A stretch of DNA of 64,000 nt from Axinella damicornis. Lineage: Eukaryota; Porifera; Demospongiae; Axinellida; Axinellidae. Within the stretch, counting starts at the first letter, position 1. Each line of letters starts with the position of its first letter. Where the stretch lies: contig OZ007518.1 of the NCBI GenBank assembly GCA_963931865.1, forward strand, positions 5,597,029 to 5,661,028. The letters are read 5' to 3'. The translations under genes and the position numbers were made by a program. Under the pieces are notes generated by a model. That model did not search any database. It had not been told where the DNA came from and was given only the letters and a program-made list of their open reading frames with translations. Below are positions 49,631 through 58,959 of this stretch, in pieces.

Positions 49631-50049
49631 CAAAACGTTTTCCTTCCCCAAAGAAACCACGAGGTTGGGTAGGCTTCCAGTTGGGAGTACCAGGATAGCA
49701 CTGCCTTCTCTGCCACCCTACTCGCAGTCATGTCCAGCTTTCCCCACAATAGTCCGGACATGGTGGACAGTTCCGGACAGCCTACAACATCCCGGAATGA
49801 GCTGGACTAACCCCTACTCGGCCACTGCTTCAAGAGTGTGTACAGTCTGACGGCATGTTCGGAATCTACTCCATCACAGTGATGTCAATTTTGTTGAGAT
49901 ACATGCACTTGTAAAGACTACCCAGAACACACTTCAGTACAGTAAACTTCCATATAAAATCGCCCACGCACGTATGGTCACATGACCCTGTGCAACCTCC
50001 TCCGGTACCACACAGAACTGTGTGTTGCAGTCGAACCTGCAATACAATG

Positions 50050-50836
50050 TCCATCAAAATATTGTTACTCAAATCACTGACAATGATGCCGACTTGCATA
50101 CCGAAAAACGCCTGGTACGCTTTCGCACATCAACGTCACTGCTATAAGGACCTTGTCTGTTACATCACAACTGGAGCACGCTGACTTTTGTGGCAGCGAC
50201 AGATCAACATAGAGAACATTATACCTATGGTGATGACTGCGGAGAAAGTTACCTGGCAATACAGACACCCATGGATAGTAAAATGCAACTTGCTCGTTCC
50301 AGACTGTCAGGTAGAGAGAATCCAGAGTTATGAATGGGCTACTTAATTAGCTTCATTCCCAGGCTCCCCCCTGTACGCGTGGCGATGAAAAATACGGCGG
50401 GGGAGAGCCTGGTACGCTTTCGCACGTGATGCATGACATGTTGACGTCACTGCTGCACGATAGATTGACATAGAGAGGAATATACTGATGGCGATGAGTG
50501 GCCTGGCAATACAGACACCCATGAAGTACAGTTCAGTATAAGCCACAAAACGCAAGTTACTCATTCCAGACTGTCCGGTGACGTGAATCTGTCCCCGAGG
50601 ATTGATGAGCGCCATTTACTGCACAGCGTGGTGTTTCTTTACACTTCTACAGGCTAAGACTTGTAATTCTTGCTTCCATGCTTCGAAACTACAGCAGCAA
50701 TGCACGCGAGTGACGTGACCACTTACACTGCTGATGTTCCATGACGTCGACATGCGTCTCTGCTGTGGCATCACGTGCGAAAGCATACCAGGCTCTCCCC
50801 CTCCATATTTTCGTCCCTGCGTATATGTTCCAGCTA
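50050..50836. mobile_element. MITE-family element with partial tandem copy
   Basis: 50348-50836 has TAGCTTCATTCCCAGGCTCC at the left, and an internal CCTGGTACGCTTTCGCACGT that is mirrored at 50770-50800. The outer right end is truncated, so no duplication is visible. 50108-50330 repeats the internal half (GGTACGCTTTCGCACATCAA and CTGGCAATACAGACACCCAT). Confidence 0.65.
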
Positions 50837-50909
50837 CCATGGATAGAGCATAGGCGGCAGTCTATGACTGAAGGACTGCTACATGTACCGGTACATTTAG
50901 TGATATTTA

Positions 50910-51066
50910 AATACCATTTGCACGGGTTTTAGTGCACGAGGGTAATCTAGTTAACAATCGAGGGCGAGATAATGCACGAGCCGAAGGCAAGTGCATTATC
51001 CGCCCGAGACCGTTAACTAGATTGCCCAAGTGCACTAAAGCCCATAATCCACTGCAAACTGGTATC
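50910..51066. repeat. Long hairpin around TAATCTAGTTAAC
   Basis: Left arm GGGTTTTAGTGCACGAGGGT-AATCTAGTTAAC and right arm GTTAACTAGATTGCCCAAGT-GCACTAAAGCCC pair over about 60 bases with small mismatches. GTGCATTATCTAGATAATGCAC follows at 51093. Confidence 0.85.
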
Positions 51067-51069
51067 TAA

Positions 51070-51600
51070 ACAGCCGTTGATCTTTGAGAAGTGTGCATTA
51101 TCTAGATAATGCACACTAAAGTGTGCAATAAGCGATTTAATGCTCCGTCATGTGATCGATTCTGAGGCGTCTAATTCGTTGAGGGTCACGTGAGTAGCAC
51201 TAAGTGATGTTTAGCAATATCATGGCATCATGTGTGATGATATACCATGCGGTAAAAAATGATATTGTAAAGGCCTATACCTAGCAGGGGGCAACAAAGC
51301 ATTGAATTTGTAGATGGTTGAACCACATGCAGAACATCGCATTCTAGTTTGCCAATTGTCCATTACATCACACTCACGTGTGGAAATGTACGTACAAGGC
51401 CCTCCTCCCCGTTTTTCTGTACTGCAAGCGACAGCCGGGTGGGGGACCTAGGGACAAGGCTAAAGCCATCCCTCAACAGGCGATTAGGGACTCGGAAACT
51501 GAGCAGGAGCTAACACATAAACAAGAGACAACGACATAAGCCCCAGAACAAATGAAAGACTGGAGTTACAGACTTTAGAGGGGACAACACAATGCCTTAC
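51070..51600. other. Spacer with one MITE right end
   Basis: 51385-51463 resembles the right half of the 56.2-kb MITE (AAGGCCCTCCTCCCC ... GGGACAAGGCTA), but a matching left end is not found. Confidence 0.5.
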
Positions 51601-53050
51601 CAACTCTTGGCAGTCCACTAAAGCATCCCTCTAGTTGCAAGAAGGCATTTCGGTCTGTCGGCTTTGGGACGAGATTGTCTGCAGAGTGTAGATGGCCAAT
51701 AACGTACACATACACCTTTGCACGATGTGGGTCGCTGTTAGCCACATCAGTAGGCATTCGAACAGCTTCTCATTATAGCTCCACTCTATCACCAACCGAG
51801 TATTTCGTGCTTTTCTCTGCATGAGCTGGTGATTCGGTCCGTTCAGCTTTGGGGACGAAATAGTCTACCGAGTGTAGGCGGGCAATGCCTAACATGATCA
51901 TGAGCACCTTTGTACTGATGTGGGTCGGTGTTAACCTCATCAGCAGATGTCTTCAAGCTTTCCAACAACTTCTGATCATAGCCCCGCTCTCTACTCTCCA
52001 TTGAGTATTTCATGCTGCAGATGACGACTCCGGAAGAGTTCAGGAAGCAGCTGAGTCTACCTACCATCCACCTCTGCCGTATCACACCTCACATGTATAT
52101 CAGTAGCAGTACATCTGCTCCCTTGGCAGTCCACTCCAGTTGCAAGATGGTGTTTCAGTCCGGTCCGCTTTGGGATGGAATTGTCTACCGAGTGTAGGCG
52201 ACCAATACCGTACACGTGCACCTTTGCACTGATGCGAGTCGGTGTTTGCCTCGTCAGCAGATCTCTTCAAGCTTCTGCAACATCTTCTGATCATAGCGCC
52301 GCTCTCTACTCTCCACTGAGTATTTCATGCTGCAAATGACGACTCTGGAAGAGCTCAGGAAGCAGCTGAGTCTACCTACCATCCACCTCTGCCGTATCAC
52401 ACCCTCACATGGTGTATACCAGTAGCAGTATATCTGCTCCCTTGGTAGTCCACTAACGCATCTCTCCAGTTGCAAGCTGGTGTTTCGGTCCGGTACGCTT
52501 TGGGATGGAATTGCCTACTGAGTGTAGGCGACCAATACCGTACACCTTTGCATGATGTGGGTCGCTGTTAGCCACGTCAGTAGGCATTCGAACAGCTTCT
52601 CATTGTAGCTCCACTCCGCTCTCTACTCTCCACTGAGTATTTCGTGCTGCAGATGACAACTCCGGAAGAGCTCAGGAAGCAGCTGAGTCTATCTACCATC
52701 CACCTCCGCCGTATCACACCCTCACATGGTGTATATCAGAAGCAGTATATCTGCTCCTTTGGCAGTCCACTAAAGCGTCTCTCCAGTTGCAAGCTGGTGT
52801 TTCGGTCCGGTCCGCTTTGGGATGGAATTGCCTACTGAGTGTAGGCGACCAATACCGTACACGTGCACCTTTGTACTGATGCGAGTCGGTGTTTGCCTCG
52901 TCAGCAGATCTCTTCAAGCTTCTGCAACATCTTCTGATCATAGCCCCGCTCTCTACTCCCCACTGAGTATTTCATGCTGCAAATGATGACTCTGGAAGAA
53001 TTCAGGAAGCAGCTGAGTCTACCTACCATCCACCTCTGCTGCATCACACC
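51600..53050 (-). repeat. Tandem array, unit about 315-330 bp, about five copies
   Basis: The marker AGCAGCTGAGTCTACCTACC recurs at about 52048, 52363, 52679 (one change) and 53010; a more diverged unit starts near 51608. On the minus strand each unit is partly open and repeats (S/C)SMKYS(V/M)ESRER and similar, so an exon may have been amplified. No known domain. Confidence 0.8.
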
Positions 53051-53609
53051 TCAAATGGTGTATCTTGTAGTAGCAGTTTAAATTTCCCATCTGCAAATGA
53101 TCACTCCAGAAGAGGTTAGGAAGCAGCTGCCTGCACAATCCACCTGTATCATTCCTCGCCCACTTTCCAGTTGGTTGCGCCATGTTGGTGTATATCGTGA
53201 TCTAGTGTAGCATGCAGTATACCTGCTAACTTTGGCTGTCCCGGTAACGTAACGGCACAGCTCGTTGTGCACACGGCCATAGGTCATATCGGCAGTACTA
53301 GTGGGCCAGTGGTTCAGTGGCTTTAGTCTTTTTTCCGTAACCTCTCCTTGAATCTTTGATCCTCTTATCGTTGCAATCTGGCATGCGGTATGTGTCACGT
53401 GACTGTCACGCGCAACAAGATTTGTCAAGCTAAGCTAAAGCTAGCTGCTGGTGTCTGAAGCTTCAGCTCCCGAGCTGCTCATTTTCTGACTGACAAGGTA
53501 TTGCAGAAACAGATTATGCATGTATTCACTCTCGTGTAATTATCCTAACACTGTCACAATGTGAAAGGAGCATGTCTCAGTTGACCCACAAATTCAGCAT
53601 AATTACGTG
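53051..53609. other. Spacer, no gene
   Basis: Nothing supported. Confidence 0.5.
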
Positions 53610-53886
53610 TTTCATCATGCAGTTGTTTGTCAAGCCCTGCCAATGTGAAAGACTTATCAAATGCACTTGATGCTGTTGTGGACTGGCGTACTTTGGGAAT
53701 TAAGAAATGTCGAGCTACGTCGTATTGTATCCTCATGATGATGCTGAATGCAAAAGTGAGATGCTGGCTAGCTGCCTCCAAAGTGACCACCCCCCAAGTT
53801 GGAAGGTGGTGGTGGATGCTTTGTGCTGGACGGGAGGTCACCGAAGTGCTTGCAAGATCCGAAGAAAACACCTGAAGTCCATGAAA
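53610..53886 (+). CDS. Death-like domain exon, probably frameshifted
   Basis: One frame (53627 on) reads VKDLSNALDAVVDWRTLGIK. Another (53707 on) reads MSSYVVLYPHDDAECKSEML and ASCLQSDHPPSWKVVVDALC. The pattern L..AL..V..W..LG, C.SEML..CL....PSW..VVDAL and a terminal IRRKHLKSMK at donor AAG|GTACTT fits the six-helix Death fold. The change of frame near 53700 is either a one-base indel or a mis-set intron. Death domains pair with ankyrin repeats in invertebrate signalling proteins. Function not assigned. Confidence 0.55.
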
Positions 53887-53889
53887 GGT

Positions 53890-54503
53890 ACTTTGTCTCT
53901 GGTTTTTGTGTGTCATGACATTTTGTCTGTAGTTTAATATGGATAGATGCATTATAGTGTAACAAGCTAGCCTTCGCTTTCCCCAGCACTCGATCGCTTT
54001 CTGCATGTGTGCACATGGAGAAGGAAGGTCTAGAAACTTTGGACCACTTACTCTGTACAAACGCATGCAATTAAGCTGAAGTCATGTATCTTTACGCCGT
54101 AACAATTCAATTAGTAGAACTGCAGCTGGTTACATGTAAGTCCGGCCCACTAACCTCAATGGCTGTTTATACTTCTGTCTGTTTGGTTGCTGTGCCTGAG
54201 AGCAGCAAAGGCAGGCAACTTCAGTCAGTCCTCAATGCTTGTACTGAGCGAATTGAAAGATCATAAATGGCAGCTGCAATCTGATTGGATCTACCTGATT
54301 TCGAGTAGAGTTCAAGTAAAGTGGTCCAAAGTTTATAGACCCTCCTATTCCCTGTGCGGTCACTTGAGTCAATCCGTGCTGAGGAAAATTTCGAGGGGCT
54401 AGCCTGCTAGCTAGACTATAGATGCTGTACATGAGGGCTCAAACACCCTGGAAACCAAGGGTAGTGTTAATTGGTCAAGGGTACAGCAACACTGCCCAAT
54501 GGC
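53890..54503. other. Spacer, no gene
   Basis: Nothing supported. Confidence 0.5.
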
Positions 54504-54507
54504 TTAA

Positions 54508-54860
54508 GGTTACGGGATACTCGTGCGCGCGCCGTGTGAAATGTATTGGGAAATGCATACTTAAGCTCGCTAACCAAAAATCTCGAGTACGAAGAGCGTG
54601 AACAACTTGATTCTGGCGGTGGAGGTGCGCTGTCACAAGGTGCAGGGCATGACGGAAGCTTTTTTCGATAGTATAATCCCTGGCAAATTTATCTGCTGTC
54701 TCGCTCGAGAAAAGCGGTAAATACGGCTTTTTGGTGAACTGAACTGCTCGTTTTTGCACGGCTGTACAGCTGTACAGCGTATCGGTAAAAGCTCGAGATT
54801 TTGGTTAGTATGCATTTCCCAATACATTTCGCACGGCGTGCACACGAGTATCCCGTAACC
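54508..54860. mobile_element. 353-bp MITE with TTAA duplication
   Basis: Left GGTTACGGGATACTCGTGCG and right (reverse) share about 80 bases of inverted repeat, with TTAA at 54504-54507 and 54861-54864. TTAA targeting suggests a piggyBac-like machinery. Non-coding. Confidence 0.85.
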
Positions 54861-55000
54861 TTAATATACAATATCCACCATTAAAATTAGTGGGTATGGT
54901 CTAAGTAAGAGCCCTCCCATTTGGACTTTAACCTGGCCTACTAACACCCCATCAAAGCTTCTGCCTCACTATTTATATTATAGTCTAAGCGAAGTAACAA

Positions 55001-55028
55001 CCCCCCCCCCCCCCCCCCCCCCCCCCCC
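55001..55028 (+). repeat. Poly(C) tract, 28 bases
   Basis: Uninterrupted C run. Confidence 0.95.
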
Positions 55029-55388
55029 GAAGTGAAGTGTTCCAAGGGACATTCCCACGGCAATTTGAGTTCTGTTGACATCCCACAAGAACTCTCCCTC
55101 CTTCCCGCCCATAGGGAGCGAAGGGTTGGTGGGGGAGGGAGAGGAGATGCATCACGGCTCATTTTGTATGTCGAAGATGGTAACAATTAAGCAAGATTGC
55201 TACACTGCATGGAAGCATTGTCTATGATGGAAGTCGAAGAGGAGACAGTTGATTATCACTGAGGCCAGTGAGTGAACACGAAGAGATCGCTAGTCACAGC
55301 TTGAAGGATGGCCTTCCAGATTTGAACTCTATTGCTATTATGATACACATAGTACTGGTACTGGGTGGATTGGGGAGTTAGGAACATG

Positions 55389-55391
<3 letters not shown>

Positions 55392-55441
<50 letters not shown>

Positions 55442-55453
55442 ACACACACACAC
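55392..55453 (+). repeat. Poly(C) 36 bases followed by (CA)n
   Basis: A 36-base C run at 55392-55427 passes directly into about twelve CA repeats. Confidence 0.95.
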
Positions 55454-55980
55454 TCCTGTACTCCCTGTTTTGGGTAGTGGGGTGGCCCAGCCCCTCCCAC
55501 ACACTCAAATTCGAGCCCAGACGGTAATTTTGTGTCAAAATTTACCTTGTGTCCGTTCTATTGTTGCGTCCATTCCGTGAAGTGTTCAGTGCTAGCTTGG
55601 CTTACATTGGGCGCAGGTGAACGACGTGCAAGCAGAAGTTGTAGAAAAGTGGCGATTTCGTTTGGCATGATGGAGATGGTAGATCCTTCGAGTGCACGCT
55701 GTCGCTACTCATAAAATCAATGGGCTCTACTACCTTTTGAGGTCTCCGCGATCCACGCTTGTGTGGCTCTGAACTGGAGTCCAGTGAATTGGCAGAGCTC
55801 CATCTGTATGCACACGTGCTCTTGCACAATTTTAGCGATTTTTCGGAAGCATTTTCTAATGTTCTGTCATCTGACACACCACAGATGATATGCAACATTC
55901 TAAAATGCTGATTTTGGTGGTTGCATTGTGTGACAGCTGTAATGCATATTATTCTGGTGTTGAACTGTGCAGGAATATCA
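55454..55980. other. Intron-like spacer before ankyrin exon copy
   Basis: No gene recognised. Confidence 0.4.
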
Positions 55981-55986
55981 TTACAG

Positions 55987-56078
55987 CATACAGCCCTCAT
56001 GCTGGCAGCTAGGAATGGGAGTGTGGGGATTGCCGGATACTGATCCAGCATGGAGCCAATGTGAACCTCACCAACAAG
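55987..56078 (+). pseudogene. Ankyrin-repeat exon with one-base deletion
   Basis: 92 bases between acceptor CATTACAG and donor AAG|GTAACT. Reads HTALMLAARNGSVGI, then loses frame where GCCGGATACTG replaces GCCAGGATACTG. The related intact exon at 63555-63647 is exactly 93 bases, so this copy has a single-base deletion and cannot code for the repeat. Confidence 0.8.
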
Positions 56079-56218
56079 GTAACTGAGTGCACTCCATTCT
56101 TGATGTGTGTCCAGATATGACCAGGCCACGTCATTGTTGCAGTACTGTACTGGGTGGCCTCCAGATATGTGTGTATACTGGTATGCAACTCTACCCTACC
56201 TCTCATGTACGTACATGA

Positions 56219-56586
56219 TAGCCTCGTACCCAGTCCCACACCCAGCTTTTCGTCGCTGCTTAGTACGGTAAAGCGGGGAGGGCCTGGTACATTTCCTCAC
56301 GTGAGTGACGTCAAGGGTAGAAAGGGGTAGAAAGACCGGAAGTTTAACGTGGGCGTAGTGGGTCTCAGAACAGCAAGAAGAGCGAAGGTACCAGGTAACA
56401 CACCACACGTATCTAGCTAGCGGGGGGCGACTGTCATACTCACCGAGCGTTGAACGTGTAGATGGCTGAAAAAAACGAAGGTTTTTCAATTACGTCATGC
56501 TCACGTGAGGAAATGTACCAGGCCCTCCTCGCTTTACCGCACTAAGCAGCAACGAAAAGCTGGGCGTGGGACTGGGTACGAGGCTA
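56219..56586. mobile_element. 368-bp MITE with perfect 9-bp duplication
   Basis: Ends TAGCCTCGTACCCAGTCCCA and TGGGACTGGGTACGAGGCTA; arms exceed 90 bases. CGTACATGA is duplicated at 56210-56218 and 56587-56595. Confidence 0.93.
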
Positions 56587-56601
56587 CGTACATGACATGT
56601 A

Positions 56602-56954
56602 CAGTGGCATAGCCAGAGCTGTAGAATTGGTAGGGCACTACAGGGGCACGTTGCCGAAGGCAGTGAACACAGGGGTGTAGTGTTGATCAGTCCACACGAA
56701 GCGTGGAAAATATTTTTCACCTTCATTTTTCAGTTATCAGGATGGGCTCTCGTGGCATATTTGTGCTTTGCACTGCAAGTTAGTAGCAACATGAGTTCCA
56801 GCTGCAGATCGAGAGACGTTGAGCTATAGCTACTGTAGTCACGGGCGCGCCATCCAGCCTGCTGATTGTGAAGCAGGGTCAGTTTTCAGTTCGTCAGTGG
56901 CACGAACATGACTAATATATTAACTTAGGGGGATCTAGGGGCATGCTCCCCCCC

Positions 56955-56985
<31 letters not shown>
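56602..56985 (+). mobile_element. hAT-like terminus and poly(C) run
   Basis: Starts CAGTGGCATAGCCAG, the type of end seen in hAT elements. An inner 75-base block (TCAGGATGGGCTCTCGTGGC) is repeated in inverse at 62478-62560. The segment ends in GGGGCATGCTCCCCCCC-T-C30 (56956-56985). The far TIR is not found here. Confidence 0.55.
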
Positions 56986-56987
<2 letters not shown>

Positions 56988-56999
56988 ATTTTACACCTG

Positions 57000-57540
57000 G
57001 TTTCTGGCATGTGCAATTGTGGAAGAGCTCAACCAACTATTTTATCAGCCAAAGTGACACTAGGCTTGATAGTTCTTCTTCGATAGAGAGAACGTTAATC
57101 ACTGGTCACCCATAGTTGACCATTTTTATCCTCTTCAGGGCGGAAAAGAACTTTCACAATGAGCGGTATTCACAGCTATGTATGGTTAGTGAGATTCTTA
57201 CTAGTTGTAACAACTCCGGGAATGCCTCTTTCAAGTACAAACACATCACTGACGCTCTCAAGACCTTCCTTCTCCGTTTAGCCAATTTGGCTTCGAAGTT
57301 AATAGTATCCTCATCAAAAGCATAAGCTTCAACAAGTGGTTGCAAAGAAGATGGACACATAAAGTTTTTGGCGAGGGGGTTGCATGCCTGGATATATAGC
57401 TCGCATGATACTTACATTCTGACTTGAATGTAGCCAGAATAGTTACACTCCTGGTAGGGGAAAAATTGTGCCGCATAAATAATGTAACCTAATGTAAATA
57501 ATTAACGTTTGACTACTTAGGAATGGCCTGCAAAGATTCT
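57000..57540. other. Spacer, no gene
   Basis: Short open frames only. Confidence 0.5.
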
Positions 57541-57559
57541 GACTACACTGTCATGATCG

Positions 57560-57860
57560 CTATCAGGCACTGTCCTCACCGTACAATTTTGGTGCTGAAA
57601 CTCAGTGACACCTTGGTGGTGGAGATACAAGCGCTTTTGTAGTGCCGTCGGCCGCCATTGCTCGATCGCTCTCTTCGAAGTTCGTCACCGGTACAGCTCC
57701 TACGCAGGCCCCACAAAGATTCAGACCACACAGGTATGATCGTTGTGGTCCACTGACACTCACATGCCTAAACTCACCGTGCTGGTGAAGTTGTGAGGGC
57801 TGTAATAAGTTCTTGTCTTCCCTTTGGACGCCATTGCTGATTCGATCGTCCGAGCATGGT
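57560..57860 (-). repeat. Leader-exon repeat family, copy 3 (inverted)
   Basis: On the minus strand two ATG-initiated segments follow each other: MASKGKTRTYYSPHNFTST ending at ACG|GTGAGT, then about 110 bases later MAADGTTKALVSPPPR. The two peptides resemble each other, which suggests an ancient internal duplication. Confidence 0.65.
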
Positions 57861-57996
57861 CCTCACATGACATGTGCATTAATTGGAATGAGCTGCAACA
57901 CCAAGCTTGCGCAACAAGCGAGTTGCAGTGCGGTTGCCCCTCGTACAGAAAAAAACAAACAAACAAACAAAGGGATAACAATAGATCAATAGTTCA

Positions 57997-57998
<2 letters not shown>

Positions 57999-58029
<31 letters not shown>
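57999..58029 (+). repeat. Poly(C) tract, 31 bases
   Basis: Uninterrupted C run. Confidence 0.95.
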
Positions 58030-58050
58030 TGCACGGAAGCACAATTAATA

Positions 58051-58240
58051 TCCCTACTAGAAATGTCTTGTAAGATCTTGCAAGGTGTTCCAAAAGCTTG
58101 CAAGATTTTGCAACGTGTTCCAAAAGCTTGCAAGATCTTACAAGCTCTTGCAAGGTGTTCCAAAAGCTTGCAAGATCTTACAAGTTCTTGCAAGCTTTTG
58201 GAACACCTTGCGAGATCTTACAAGACATTTCTAGTAGGGA
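58051..58240. repeat. Hairpin with internal 32-bp tandem repeat
   Basis: The outer arms, CCCTACTAGAAATGTCTTGT and its inverse, frame about four direct units of GTTCCAAAAGCTTGCAAGAT-CTTACAAG. The element abuts the 3' end of a LINE fragment. Confidence 0.9.
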
Positions 58241-58955
58241 ATTGCCTCTTTGGACGGCCGCAGAGAGCTGCTGTAGTAGGTAGTCCGTCGACTTTGGCTC
58301 TCCCGACTCCATGGCTATTCGACGCCCTAAATCTTTTAAGAAAGCCAAAGATCTCGGGCCTACTGCGCCCATGGTCTCAATTGCTAATGGGGTGAAGGCG
58401 TGGCTTGGTGGGAGTCCCTGGTAGTTCTCTGCCTTCCTATCCTCGGCCTTCTCAGTGACCTTTAATTTCCTACCCCTTGGGTGGCTTGAGCTCGACATGA
58501 GGTGGCAAAAGTATCGGGGCATGTAGCATCCCAGACGAGCAAGCGCCCAGACCGCCAGGGTGCCAGTGTCACTCCATCCGGCCTCTTCCCATCAGACCTC
58601 AACAACCCGGTTGGCTCCAGCCTGGAGGGAACATGAGCTGCCGCCATTCCTCGTTTCACAAGTGCCGCATGTCGAAGGTGCCTCCCCTCACTTTGCTTGC
58701 AGCTGAGTGTGTGTCTCCCTAGGACATTAACCTCTGTGGGACAGTGCTGGCAACGGTGGGGTCCACAGACAGGTGCTCCAAGGCGAAGGCCTACCGCGAC
58801 TCTGACGGTGTCATCATCCATCCTGAGGCCTAGAGCCGACACAGGTAGGGCCCTCAACCATGCACCAGATTCTCTGGTGGAAACTGCCAGCAGACGGGAG
58901 CGCTCCTCATCATTCTCAGCATCATCCAGTAGTTGTTGTGCAGTTGAAGAAGTCC
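58241..58955 (-). pseudogene. LINE-type polyprotein, C-terminal region
   Basis: Minus-strand reading: ERSRLLAVSTRESGAWLRAL, PVSALGLRMDDDTVRVAVGL, CGPHRCQHCPTEVNVLGRHT (Cys-rich), SRLEPTGLLRSDGKRPDGVT, LLVWDATCPDTFATSCRAQA. After a frame change near 58470 comes KAEDRKAENYQGLPPSHAFT, SLAFLKDLGRRIAMESGEPK and LLQQLSAAVQRGNSLLEM. These blocks are typical of the region after the RT domain in invertebrate non-LTR elements. No RT domain is present, so this is a 5'-truncated copy with one frameshift. Confidence 0.7.
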
Positions 58956-58959
58956 TTAC

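Noticed and set aside
49394..49850. ORFs with polyproline or polyglycine
   Set aside because: They are translations of four G/C homopolymer runs with no domain on either side.
51600..53050. CRISPR or tRNA-like cluster
   Set aside because: Unit length about 320 bp and no spacer/repeat alternation; no cloverleaf seen.
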